Part shown: piece by piece, positions 11,050-22,239 of the stretch | How the letters are laid out: every line of letters starts with the position of its first letter | How positions within the stretch are numbered: the stretch's first letter is position 1 | DNA from: Maratus speciosus | Lineage: Eukaryota > Arthropoda > Arachnida > Araneae > Salticidae | Length of the DNA stretch: 64,000 nt | Direction of reading: 5' to 3' | Assembly: GCA_963932465.1 (NCBI GenBank) | Contig: OZ010800.1 | Coordinates: 37,128,352-37,192,351, forward strand | The notes under the pieces: generated by a model | Seen by the model: the letters and a program-made list of their open reading frames with translations, nothing else | Database searches by the model: none | Told to the model about the DNA's origin: nothing | Made by a program: the position numbers and the translations under genes

Positions 11050-13535
11050 CTTATACCTAATTTTACACATCTATAACGTGTGCACATCTCTTTGCACTTG
11101 CACGCAATCAGTTCTTGTAGCTTCTCCATGATGATTTCCGGGTTTGAAGACCAGAGGGACTCGTAGTCATCGTTCAACTTTTACCATCATCATTGACACG
11201 GATTCAAACGTGGAAAACTGCGTTGAAGGCAGCTTGTCCACAAAGAACACTGCAGTATAGACCTCTTCAGGTGATGCAGGATAACGTTGCTGGTTGGTGG
11301 AATATTTTCAATGGGTCTGCTCTGCTGTGTTAATAGAATTAGCCTGGCTTCATTTACGATAGCCCCCGAAGTTGATGCGTGGTATGAAAGGATGACGAAG
11401 CGCTGAATGAGTAAAATACTTCTCATCTTCATTCATGTTGTCAGGAACGTTGGAATAGGCCAAAAGAGCCTTTTCCGCGTCTCGAAATGTCATCCATATT
11501 TTTCAGAAAGTAGATTTACCGATACCTGCAAAGCTAGAGATCGTGTCAGGTCCTGTAAAGTACAAGTAAAGTTAAAAAATCTAGAATTCCTTGTGGAACC
11601 TTCCACTGCAATTCACGGATGGGAAGGTATTAGAGATGCTTTCCACTTTTATATTCCAACCACAATTCTTCTGGATTCCTGGATTCAGTAGTCTAGAGAA
11701 ATAATACATGGCAATCACTACAACGTCACTGTCAACATTTTTTACTGTGATATTTTAATGACCCAAATGTACAATAGCACGCAGAACATGAAGTAAAAGA
11801 CGGGCATCCGATTCTTCATGGGAGACCGAAGGAATGGCTGCAAAAGTGCCTTATGCGAACCAATTACCGTGTCTCTGTAGGTGCAAATGTTTCCCAAGAG
11901 GCAGATTCGTCTTGACGAGGTTTTCTATTAAAAATCTGAAGATATGTTCTACATTTTTACTGTCAGCAAGGAAATGACAGGTATGACAGCATTGGATTTC
12001 ACATTTAGTCCAGACTCTCTACTGCTACTCTTAATTGCTACTCTTCAACTGTATTTCTTCATTTTTAAGGCTTCCATCTAGAAAACGATCAAAAACCAAA
12101 TCGACTCTGTCTGCAGTTTTTAGCCTCATAAAAACGTATGATACAACAATCTGATCACAGTATTGTTGAAAGGCTCGTGTGGATTGAGGGAAAAGCGTAT
12201 GGACAAAGGCAGGTCTATCGATAATGACGCAAGAAATATTAGTTTCAGAGACAGTCGTCTGAGAAACTCCACTTGACTTTAAGGTATAACATACTACATC
12301 GGATTTGTTGCTAGGTTTTCGAAGTTTACCGAGGTCAGATATGAAAGGTGGACAAGAGCTGTTTTTATGTGCGTAAAAGTCTTTGACATCCATTTGTTTT
12401 GCTTGGCTAGCAAAATACAACTTGGCAAAAAGCGTACTGTCTTTTCTCTGGCCAACAATCTTTTGCTTGTCTTTGGACTTAACTATAAACATTATTTCCT
12501 CTCATCGGGTATGCTGTTTTTTATGACGTTATGGACAGATACCTTTCTTAGTAACAAGCTTAGACGAATTCTAAAACTGTCTTTTCCCTATTACATTCGA
12601 TAACATAACAGACCTCGCACATTCTTCGGGAGAACAATCCTATTACTGTTGACGGTAGTCAACTCTTGGTATTCAAAGGGATTGCCGTGTTCTTGAAATA
12701 CGTTAACAAGAGCAGAAAAATGGGTCTGAAATCTATTACAAAAACTTACAGTATCTTCATGAAGCTCTTCAGAAGTGATGTCTGCTTCAAGTTATAATTT
12801 TCTTCGAACTCTTCAATCATTCGTGCAGCTAGGGTGTGCAACCATCCATTGAATCAATCAGTTCTCTACATCAAGTCGTGATAAATTATATAACGTGTTT
12901 TTCAATAATTTGTTCATGCAACTGGACATTTGCCATACTGGAGAATTTCCTGTTAGTTTTGGAGCCTGACATATTTCATTTTTTAAAACTCATAGACAAC
13001 AGCGGGATTCATCTCTGGCAGTTGCTTCAAGTTGTATAAAAAATACTTGCAGCCATCGAGCATAGTTGGTTCAATCAAAAGCAAACATTCATGCAAAAAT
13101 TTTCTCCAAAGTGGAAATAAAATCGCCCTGATGGATACTCCGCACCAGATCTAAAAGCAAAGATTCTAAAGCTCTGGTGATGTGCCAATACTTAAACTGA
13201 GACGACTTTTCTGATCTTCTCTGAATACAATCTTCAAATGTTTCGTCTACTTTTCCTTCTGTTCTATTTTGATGGGCTCTCTCCAACAAGACTTGTAGGA
13301 GTCATAATCGAAACCTCGTGAGAGTATCGACATCTTTCCATGAGAGACCATTTTCAATATTCCTTTGGTTCTTCCTGATGTTGCTACATTAGCTTCTACA
13401 AGGTTATCAGTCCATGCAAACATTTCCTTCAAGCCATATACCTATCGCAGATGCAACGACCATTTTTATATGGAGACCACCTAACATGACTATGGTTTTG
13501 TCTTCCCCATATTTGTACGGCATAGCCCGCTGAAG
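11050..13535 (-). pseudogene. Wreck of a large repeated metazoan ORF family of unknown class
   Basis: Reading right to left across frames gives, in order: YKYGEDKTIVMLGGLHIKMV (about 13500-13440), VEANVATSGRTKGILKMVSH (about 13400), TFEDCIQRRSEKSSQFKYWH and LLLDLVRSIHQGDF (13250-13110), a 150-codon open piece at 12492-12031 with LRKPSNKSD and TADRVDLVFDRFLDGSLKN, and a C-terminal part PPTSNVILHHLKRS (about 11290-11250) followed by a decayed Cys-rich end near 11100. I remember this order from large uncharacterised proteins repeated in many invertebrate genomes, with a tesmin-like Cys-rich C-terminus, but cannot name the transposon class. Many stops and frameshifts: dead. No terminal repeats found. 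Confidence 0.7.
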
Positions 13536-13862
13536 TTCTGGTTTAAAATTTTATTGTATCGTTCTAATTGTTCTTATTTGCCCGTTTAGATGCCAAACAT
13601 CGTATTTCCTTCACGTTTCGATTATGTCCTGTTTTCTTTTCGGTTCAGACAATTACGGTCGCGGTTAATCCAAGGAGTAAAGAGTGCGAGTTCTCAACAC
13701 TTGCGTAATCCGATAATCTTTTTTAAATTAGTGCAAATTAGTCTGTTTTTAGAGCTTGTGGAATCTAGACGGCGGTTAGCGAACTTAGCCCCTCTTACTA
13801 TTAAATGAAATGATGTTTAATACGGTGTAAATTTTTTAAAAGCAAAAAAATAAAGTAAAAAT
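13536..13862. other. No gene recognised
   Basis: Sequence between the - strand ORF wreck and the next inverted-repeat element. A 72-codon open frame at 13590-13808 has no recognisable family and is probably chance. Confidence 0.4.
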
Positions 13863-13995
13863 ATTCAACTGATTCCTTTATAACCTAGAAATCATACGTT
13901 GTAAATACACCGAAATTTAATACTGCGAACATAAGAATGATTTACTTAATATATAAAAATTTCAAAGCTTTAATACAATTTCAAGTTATTGAAAA

Positions 13996-14950
13996 CTAGT
14001 CGGATGCGGCAATCCCAAAACTTTCTTCAATCTCATACATGTTAATACTTCCTGCAAAATGCAGCATAGCAGCGCTACCAATTAGATGATTTGCAGCAAA
14101 ATCTAATCATCAACAACTTATGTCAACTTCTAACGGAATCTCAAGTTTGATGAAAATCCGTACATTAGTTTTTGAGATAGAGCTATTGCGGAAATTGTAA
14201 AAAAAATTGTCTAGCAGCGCCACCTGTTGGGCGATTTACACCAAAAACTAATTAGGACTAATTTATACCAGTAATTAACTGAATCTGAAGCTTGGTCAAA
14301 ATTCATGGATTAGTTCCTGAGATACAGTTGTTGCACAAATCTTGAAAAATGCAGCATAGAAGCGCCACCTGTTGTACGATTTACACCAAAAATTAAACAG
14401 CACCAACTTATATCAGAAACTAACCGAATCTGAAGTATGATGAAAATTCGTGCATTTGTTCTTGACATAGAGCTATTGAGATAATCATGAATAATGCAGC
14501 ATAGTAGAGCCACCTGTTGGGCGATTTTCATCAAAAAGTAATCAGCATCAAACTATATCGTGGACTAACTGAATCTGAAGCTTTATAAAAATCTGTGCAG
14601 TAGTTCTTGAGATATAGCTAATGCAAAAATCGTGAAAAATGCAGAATAGCAGCGCCACCTGTTAGGCGATTTACACGAAAAAGTAATCAGCACCCGTTTA
14701 TATCAAGTTCTAATTGAATCTAAAGTTTTGTGATATTCCGTGCGTTAGTTTTTGAGATAGAGTGCCCACAAAATTTTTGTCACATAAAGACTCACAGAGG
14801 GACAGACTGACAGACAGACAGATATTTTCTAAAAAGCATCAAATCGTCTTAACGTTTTTCTAAAACGTATAAATCCATCGAAAACTGGAAGACGAATTTT
14901 TTCGCGAATCCAAAACTTTCTTCTTGTAAAGATAGACGAAAGTAAAAAAG
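13996..14950 (+). repeat. 145-bp tandem element, best copy (5 units plus tail)
   Basis: Units with AATGCAGCATAGCAGCGCCA start near 14056, 14200, 14345, 14490 and 14635, a period of 144-145 bp. The tail follows: ACAAAATTTTTGTCACATAA, a GACAGACAGACAGA tract at about 14808-14822, TATAAATCCATCGAAAACTG, and the end TTCTTCTTGTAAAGATAGAC. It interrupts the left arm of the surrounding element, so it is the younger insertion. Confidence 0.85.
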
Positions 14951-15069
14951 GATTGTCGAAAGATAGAGAAAAAATTTTGAGATTTTGTTTTTCAAACAGG
15001 CCCTTTATCCCTAAATATCAATATATCTACAATAAAGTTTCACACGGTCACACACTCATATATTTTATA

Positions 15070-15110
15070 CTAGCAAAACCCGCGGCTTTTCTCGCGTAAT
15101 AGTTGAAATA
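15070..15110 (-). other. Helitron-like 3' end (CTAG with GC hairpin)
   Basis: On the - strand the sequence reads CCGCGGGTTTTG then CTAG, followed by T, the typical order of a Helitron 3' end (GC-rich hairpin, CTRR, T target). The hairpin here is short and imperfect, and the 5' end was not identified. Confidence 0.4.
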
Positions 15111-15429
15111 TGCCAAATGATATCTGTATGTCTAAATTTTATTAGAAGAAATTATACTTTTAGGAATAATTCAAAAAGTACTAATTCAGTCACAGTTTGA
15201 CTAAACTTCATTATTACAATGCATTATGCAGAAATAAGACTTAAATTAGTAAGAAGAACTAAAACTAATTCTAAATAAACGATAATTTAGAAAGTATTTT
15301 GAAGCTTTTATGCTCATTTCAGTATTCATTTGAAGTTTTGAATTTTTTAGAAACCGTTCTTAGTAGGCACTTACATCTTAAAATTAACCATCAAGTCAAA
15401 TTCCAAGCTTCTTGTCTAATGGTCTACCA

Positions 15430-16800
15430 CCTCGCTGGTGATAGTGGCACTAACATAAAATACCTATATTGAAACAGAGACTGTCACCATTAATTTGCCA
15501 ATATTGATTTTGAAATCGGTTTCCTATTTCCTAATACTCCATAGAAAACGTAATTTAGAAAGATTTTAAAAGCATTTTTAGAACGCTTGTTATTTCTGCC
15601 AACCCCAGGTGGTAGTGGCACAGGTATAAGATATAAATTGTGCAGGATCAAAGACTGTCACCATTGATTCGCAACCACTACTTTTATAATCGGTTTATTA
15701 TTGCCTGAGATTGCATAGAAATCGTAATTTAGGACTTTTTTAGAACGCTTTTCGCTCCTTCTCTTCGCTTCACCCCTTTTAAATTTCGAATTTATTTTCG
15801 ACAGTTCTTAGAGGGCACTTGCATTTTATAAGTAACTACCATGCCATATTTAACGTTTCTAGCCTATTTAGTATCACAGATATCGCAATTTAGAACGTTT
15901 TTAGCTCCTGGAACCCTCTGGTGGTAGTGGGACCGACATAAAATATAGCGTATGCTTGAGCAGGTTCTATCACCACCAATTCGCAACCATTATTTTTGAA
16001 ATCGGTTCGGTATTTCATAAGATTGAATGAAAACTGTAATTTAGGACGTTTTTAGAACGCTTTTCGCTCATTTCATCGTTTTAAAATTGGAATATACTTT
16101 CGACAGTTCTTAGAAAGCATTTGCATCTTTTAAGTCATTACCGTGATAAATTTCAAAATGTTAGACCCCTCAGTTTAAAAGAAAAACGCAATTTAGAACA
16201 TTTTATGCTCCTGCAACTCCCAGATGATAGTGAGAAGAATATAAAATATAGTTTATGTTGGAGCAGGAACTATCACCATAATTTGCAACCACTACTTTTG
16301 AAATCAGTTTAATATTTCCTGAGATTGCGCAGAAATCGCAATTTAGAAAGTTTTAAAAATACTTTTCACCTCTTTTTAATTTTGAATTTTTTAGGAAATA
16401 TTCTTAGATATAATTTATAACTTCAAAGTAACTACCATGCATAATTTCAAGTTGCTAACCCCTGGAGTATCACAAAAGTCGCAATTTAGAATGTTTTTTA
16501 CTCCTACAACTCGCAGGTAGTAGTGACACCGACATGAAATAGAGCCTATGTTAGAACAAGGTTAGTCACCATCAATTTCCGACCATTACTTTTGAAATCG
16601 GTTTGATACCTCCTGAGATTGCGTAGAAATCGTCATTTATAACGCTTTTTAGAACACTTTTCGCACCTTTTCACCCCTTTTAAATTTCGATTTTTTTAGA
16701 AATGTTCTTAGAGATCATTTAAATTTACTAAGTACCTGCCATGCCAAATTTCATGTATCTAGGCCCTTCAGTAACATAAAAATCGCATTTTTAAAACGTT
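15430..16800 (+). repeat. ~300-bp tandem array, 4-5 degenerate units
   Basis: A recurring order of motifs: GGTAGTAGTG-like, ATAAAATATA, CTATCACCA, GCAACCACTACTTTTGAAAT, TCGCAATTTAGAA, TTTTCGCTC and ATTTCGACAGTTCTTAGA. The GCAACCA(C/T)TA motif occurs near 15671, 15985, 16286 and 16579, giving periods of about 290-315 bp. Noncoding. Confidence 0.7.
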
Positions 16801-17071
16801 TTCTTTCTAACGTTTCTTTCTTTTTAAAACGTATCTTTCGACAATCCTTTTTTCAATAACTTGAAATTGTATTAAAGCTTTGAAATTTTTATGCATTAAT
16901 TAAATCATTCTCATGTTCGCAGTATTAAATTTTGGTGTATTTACAACGTAATATTTCTAGGTTATAAAGGAATCAGTTGAATTGTACTAAAAGCCTAATG
17001 GGAAGATTCGTTTATGAGGAAACTTTAAAGTAACTTTAAATAAATCTCTGAAAGTTGAAAGGTATCCTTTA

Positions 17072-19659
17072 TAGCCCAGTGGTAGGGGAGCAAAAAAAGG
17101 CCCAATTCGGAAATAATTAGGGGAAAGCTGGAAATTGTTTTAATCCCTTCAGTTTAGGTCTAGAATGAATATGCTACGCTTTCCCCCTCGTACTAGGTGA
17201 GCGTTAGGAATTATACATTGTTTTATAGTCAAAGAACACGTTTTTTTTTTTTTTTTTTTAAACACCATAACACTATCTCAAAATCACTAACTTCTTCAAA
17301 AACATTGTCAATACAAATGTTGTAGAGCTTAAAATTCAGAATAAAATGAGTACCTACACTTAATACTTTTGCTGAATATTAAGGTCACACTACTTTAAAG
17401 TTTTAGCCCCGTGATCAGAGGGTTGAAATCAGAATTAATTAGGGGAAAACTGGAAATCGTTTTAATCCCTTCAGATTAGGTCTAAAATGAATATTCTATG
17501 TTTTCCCCTCTCGTACTGAGTGAGCGTTAGGAAATATGTACACATTTACATTCGAAAAACACGTTTTTCTTTAATATTTTTATTAATATCTGAAATTGCG
17601 ACCTTAATTTTGAACAAAAATATTAATGTGAGTATTCATTTTATTCAGAATTTTAAGCTCTATAATATCTGTATTGGCAATTTTTTGATATAGTTAACTG
17701 TTTTGAGATATTGTTAAGGTAATCTGGTCTCTTCTATCTTGAAACTCTTGATTAGTGATTAAGGCAAAATTTTGAAATGGAATTGCGATCTTAATTTTGA
17801 ACAAATATATTAATGTGGGTGCTCATTTTATTCAAAATTTTATGCTCTACAACATTTGTACTGACAATGTTTTTGATAGACTTAGCTGTTTTGAGATATT
17901 CTTAGGTAACTTGGTCTCTCCGGACTTCAAGCTCTTGATTAGCGATTAAGGCAAAATTTTGAAATTAGAATTGCGACCTTAACCCTTTATCTACTGACGG
18001 TACTTATAAGTACCACTCACTTTAAAATTTTATACCATAGTGAATATTACTAATATTCTAATGGTAATTTGCAAAAAAACTCTCTTTTAACTCCACTTTA
18101 TCCGAATACATGGCAGCAGTAGTTCTAGGTTTGTTATTTTAGAGTGGAATGAGGCTATCTTTGAAGCAGTCGATGTATTTTGTGCCGATATTTTGTACAG
18201 ATTGCCACGCTCGACTTTTCATTGCTGCAAACACCGTAAAGGATATAAGATAAGTGTTGGATTTTTTTATGTGTTCATTATGATCTTAGAATACAATATG
18301 ACTAGCTATTTTAGGTGAACGGTGTATGTATTTGATTTAACAGTTGAATTACTCGGTGGTACTTATAAGTACCGTCAGTACACTGGGTGTTGGAGAGAAA
18401 CTTTTTTTTACTTTTCGTCTGTGTAGTTATCCATCGTTTTCATCTGCTTTAAAATGTAAGTACTAAAAGTAGTGTAGTAATGATTTGCCTGGTATTTCTT
18501 TTTTGTTACATTGTTATTTTTTTGTAGGAAATCAAAAAGTTGTGGCACCGGCTCGTTTTTGCTAAGCTATAAATGGCATATGTAAATTCGTATATTGCAT
18601 ATGATGAGATGCGAGAGAACATGTTGTCCCTGGAATATTGACGTCGCATAACTAAAGGACTGCTAACAAGATCGAAACCTAAAATAATAGGTTTTTTTAA
18701 CCCTTTCAGGAACAAAGCATTTTCAATTCTAAAGTGTTGAAATAAATGATTGGTACCGGAATTTGCCAAACGATTTATTTGTAAATAAGAAAAAGCCTAT
18801 ATTTCACATACTTATTAAATCAAAAATATTTTCTGGTGCCAGTTGAAATACCATGTGGATTTACTGTTACGCTATTTTAGTCATAGTGTACTGACGGTAC
18901 TTTAAAATAACTCTTTAATTAATTACCTCTAAATAATTAAATTTCTCACGGGTAACTATTTTTTTTATGTTTATCCTTTAATTTTCATTGGAGTAACTGA
19001 AAAAAAATATTACATGAAAAAAATATCAGTAGATCATAATGCCGTAGATAAGGGGTTAATATTGAACAAAAACACTAATGCGGGTGCTCATTTTATTCAG
19101 AATTTTAAGCTCTAGAACATTTGCATTGACAATGTTTTTGATAGAATTAACTATTTTGAGATATTGTTAAAAATATTAAGGAAAAACATGGTTTTTGAAT
19201 GTAAATACGTACATATATCCTAACGCTCACTTGGTACGAGAGGAAAAACATAGAATATTCATTTTAGACCTAATCTAAAGGGATTAAAACGATTTCCAGT
19301 TTTCCCCTAATTAATTCTGAGTTCAACCCTCTGACCACGGGGCTAAAACTTTAAAGTAAAATTGTGACCTTAATATTCAATAAAAGTATTAAGTGTAGGT
19401 ACTCATTTTATTCAGAATTTTAAGCTCTACAACATTTGTATTGACAATGTTTTTGTAAAAGTTTGTGATTTCGAGATAGTGTTATGGTATTTAAAAAAAA
19501 ACGTGTTTTTTGACTATAAATCAATGCATAATTCCTAACGCTCACCTAGTACGAGGGGGAAACGTAGCATATTCATTATAGACCTAAACTAAAGGGGTTA
19601 AAATGATTTCCAGCTTTCCCTTAATTATTTCCGAATTCAACTCCCTAACCACTGGGCTA
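17072..19659. mobile_element. Inverted-repeat element with TTA target duplication
   Basis: Ends TAGCCCAGTGGT (17072) and ACCACTGGGCTA-like (ending 19659), flanked by TTA at 17069-17071 and 19660-19662; removing it rejoins the Gypsy frame as TAT CCT TTA CCT AAG. Arms of about 500-600 bp include TTTCCCC-CTCGTAC-AGTGAGCGTTAGGA motifs, and the centre holds ~190-bp repeats with GCGACCTTAATTTTGAAC. A 3-bp TTA duplication suggests PIF/Harbinger, but no transposase is present. About 1.5 kb without the nested piggyBac-like insertion. Confidence 0.85.
17983..19055. mobile_element. piggyBac-like nonautonomous element, 1.07 kb
   Basis: Flanked by TTAA (17979-17982; 19056-19059) with ends CCCTTTATCTAC and GTAGATAAGGGG. 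The target was the repeat GCGACCTTAATTTTGAAC, whose two halves lie on either side. It carries internal copies of a palindrome-like motif GGTACTTATAAGTACC (about 17999 and 18358) and ACTGACGGTACTT near 18890. No transposase is visible; an 87-codon frame on the - strand is not recognised. Confidence 0.88.
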
Positions 19660-20110
19660 TTACCTAAGGTAGAAGATGTGTTAGCTATATTAGATGTTGG
19701 TCTGCATTTTACAAAAAATAAATTTAAATCCAGCGTATCTTTAGTTACCTGCAGATGAATAGCCCCAAGAATTATTGACCATTAATACACCAAAAGAATT
19801 ATTCGGATTCTTTGAGTTACCCATGGGTCTTACTAGTTCTCGAGCTATATGACAAAGAAAAATCAAGCATATTTTAAGTTGAATTGAGAGAGTTACAATT
19901 TTTATAGATGACATTGGGGTTACTCGTGAAACAGATGAAATTAATTTAAAACGATTAAAATAAGTATCAGAAAGATTACGCGGATACAATATTAGGATAA
20001 ATAAAGAAAAAATATTTTTATGGCGGATGAAATAACTTATTGTGGGTATAAAGTTGATAAACATAGCATTCATAAAACCCAAGATAAAATTGTAAAATCT
20101 TGGCGTAATT

Positions 20111-20751
20111 AAATAATTAATTAACAGAACTATGCCTGTACCAAGGCTTCACAAGCGGACTGCAGTTCCCACGGGCAAGAAACCATTCATCTTTAATGGA
20201 CAATAGGAGAATCTCTCGAAAAATTCTAGTTCCAATGTCTCGTGACGTTAGCATTTCGCTGCGGTCCGTCCCTTATGGATCTATTTCTCCTCCAGGTGAC
20301 CTCCTCGCGCAGAGAGTTTCAGCATCTCGTAGACTCTAAATGGCAACAGGATGCAAGAGGAAAACAAAGATGCTCCAATGGAAACGCGGCGACTTGGCCG
20401 ATTGGAAGAGAAACATGCCCCGACGACGGTTTGGGGGAGGAAACAGAGGATGGAGATGAGGAGAGATTTTGTGGAAGGGAGAGTTAGTGCTTGGAGTTTC
20501 GTAGACGACACCAGCGGGCGAAATCCCTATCTCTTAGAGATGTTCAATCTCTAGAAATTAGCAACTAGACATTTTATGAGTGAGTTCTAAGATGCTCGCA
20601 GACGGCACCAGCCGGCGAGATTTCTTTCAGAGATATCAGTCTCAACTGTAATAAGACGTTCTTCCAGTTCTCAATGCTCTTTTCCAGATGATTATGATAT
20701 AGATTGTTTATTAAGCTTCAAGTACGATTATTCTTAGTTTATTATTAATAA
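20111..20751. other. GC-richer segment, possibly LTR remnant; no gene proven
   Basis: Distinctly GC-richer than its surroundings, with a diverged direct repeat (GTAGACGACACCAGCGGGCG near 20500 and GCAGACGGCACCAGCCGGCG near 20600). Overlapping open frames of 67-81 codons exist on both strands but match nothing I know. Position after Gypsy RT makes a remnant of the same element possible; unproven. Confidence 0.35.
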
Positions 20752-21430
20752 CTAGCCGCCCTTGGCGACCAGTTTGGTTTCCTTTAAATATATGCTAAGC
20801 ATTGTATCATGCTACTTTTGTTCATAATTTAATTTACTTGCTCAATCCTTCGCCAAATCGGAAGATTTTGACACAGAAATCATGAACTCGGTATTTTTAT
20901 GTTAGCCAAGTGCAGGTGATAAATCGCGAAACATTGTACCCGTCATATTTTTTCTTATTTCGTTAATTTCATTTAAAATATAATACTTTCACTCATTTTA
21001 TTTAAAATGCATAACTTTAATTTAAAACTGAAATACTTAAAATTTATTTTATAAATTTAAATTTATTTATCTCAATTTTCTCTTATTTCTTAAAAAAGAA
21101 AAAAAAAGAAAAAAATGTAATAAATAATACTATAAACTATGACATTTAATTTCAACATCAAAGCTTTGTTTTAATTTACCTCGCGAAAAATTGTTTATGA
21201 TAGTCGCATGAAATGGACTATTATAATACTGATGATAGGATGGCGACGGAGCAATATTTGGGGATTTATCACTTGCGCCCGGCTAACATTAAATTACCAA
21301 ATTGGCTGTTTGGCATATAAAAAAAGAAGCGGTCAACCTGGAGCTGTTGATGACAGTCACATGACTTAGACTATTGTTATAGAGATACTTATAATGTTAT
21401 TAGTCTCTCTAAAGAAATAAATATATTTTT
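20752..21430 (-). mobile_element. Helitron fragment, 3' end at 20752
   Basis: On the - strand the sequence reads GGTCGCCAAGGGCGGC then CTAG and T: a GC hairpin (GCCGCC/GGCGAC pairing) just before CTAG is a Helitron 3' end. The 5' TC end is not certain; the right boundary given here is a guess near a TCTTTAGAGA-like motif. No Rep/helicase coding. Confidence 0.5.
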
Positions 21431-21466
21431 AGTAGTTCATAAAAATACTAATTATAGTATATAATA

Positions 21467-22237
21467 CAGTCGGACCTCTATTTAACGAACCTCTATTTTG
21501 CGAATTTCTCTATTTTGCGAACTTTTCTTCGGAACCAACAACATTTTGCGAATTTTTTCGTAAAAAAAACCTCCAAATAGCGAAGTGTATTCTCTATTTA
21601 ACAAACTTTTTCTTCTGATATAATTTTTTTTTCTCCCTATTTCTCAAAATATTTCCGGACACTTCAAACTTATTCTTTCTTTTACACATTTTCTAATGCT
21701 CAATAACCTTGAATTAATTTTACCAGGTGCCTAACTCAACGAGAGCGGTAAAATCCCTGTCATTCTTTGCATTTCATCCAGGAAATTCAAACTTTCAATA
21801 TCCCCCTTTCACACTCAAAAGGACTGTTCTGTAGTAAATAAGTTGTAATTAAATTTAAGGACGCATGTAGTAATACAGTGCTTAAAATTACTTGTTATAA
21901 TAAATACGATAATGTCATTAAATTCATTAATTTTAATGTAAATATTTTCTTAAAACTGAAAATACAGTGTATTTCCGGACAATATATTTTTAAAATTCTT
22001 GTGGTCCTAACAGATTTATTTTTGATGGGTAAAATGAATAACAATAAAAAAATAAATATGATTTACAAAAAAAAGTGTGATTAGTTAAGTTTTTTAATAA
22101 TGTTTAGTGTTTATGAATTAAAAATCTGTCTTGTGTAGTTTAAAGTATTTAAAAAGGTTTATCTCCATTTAACGAATTTTCCACATAACGAACTTTTTTT
22201 CGGTATTTAGCGACTTCGTTAAATAGAGGTCCGACTG
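21467..22237. mobile_element. Tigger/pogo-type MITE, 771 bp
   Basis: Terminal inverted repeats CAGTCGGACCTCTATTTAAC (21467) and GTTAAATAGAGGTCCGACTG (ending 22237), flanked by TA on both sides. The CAGTNGRACCTC-type end is typical of Tigger/pogo. Subterminal TTTGCGAA and TTTAACGAA motifs repeat several times. No transposase; the interior frame at 21878-22084 is low complexity. Confidence 0.9.
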
Positions 22238-22239
22238 TA

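Larger units (their letters stand above)
13863..16980. mobile_element. 3.1-kb inverted-repeat element holding two tandem arrays
   Basis: Arms of about 130 bp: ATTCAACTGATTCCTTTATA at the left (13863-13995) and its close reverse complement at the right (16850-16980). The left arm is interrupted after TTATTGAAAA by the 145-bp tandem element; its continuation AAGGATTGTCGAAAGATA reappears at about 14948, and the matching reverse complement is at about 16838. The interior is the 145-bp array, a Helitron-like end and a ~300-bp tandem array. To the right, Gypsy reverse-transcriptase sequence starts within 15 bp. Class unknown. Confidence 0.7.
16990..20110 (+). pseudogene. Gypsy-type reverse transcriptase, split and dead
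   Basis: Left part (16990-17071) reads KPNGKIRL, a stop, then GNFKVTLNKSLKVERYPL; the right part (from 19660) continues LPKVEDVLAILDVGLHFTK, then LTINTPK-like, FFELPMG, VTIFIDDIGVT (the xDD catalytic motif of reverse transcriptase, near 19900), LRGYNIRINKEK and KIHKTQDKIVK-like sequence near 20070. This is the fingers/palm order of Ty3/Gypsy RT. The gap of 2.6 kb between YPL and PKVED is a later insertion with a 3-bp duplication. Stops and frameshifts are present on both sides. No RNase H, integrase or paired LTRs were found. Confidence 0.88.

Noticed and set aside
13590..13808. 72-codon frame as a gene
   Set aside because: No recognisable features; length is within chance.
13996..16800. CRISPR-like array
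   Set aside because: Units are 145-300 bp, diverged, without unique spacers, in a eukaryotic TE context.
20242..20554. GC-rich overlapping frames as a host gene
   Set aside because: Both strands and several frames are open, as expected from GC content; no domain, no splice evidence.
21878..22084. 68-codon frame inside the Tigger-type MITE as transposase
   Set aside because: Lys/Asn/Ile-rich low-complexity sequence without DDE or HTH motifs.
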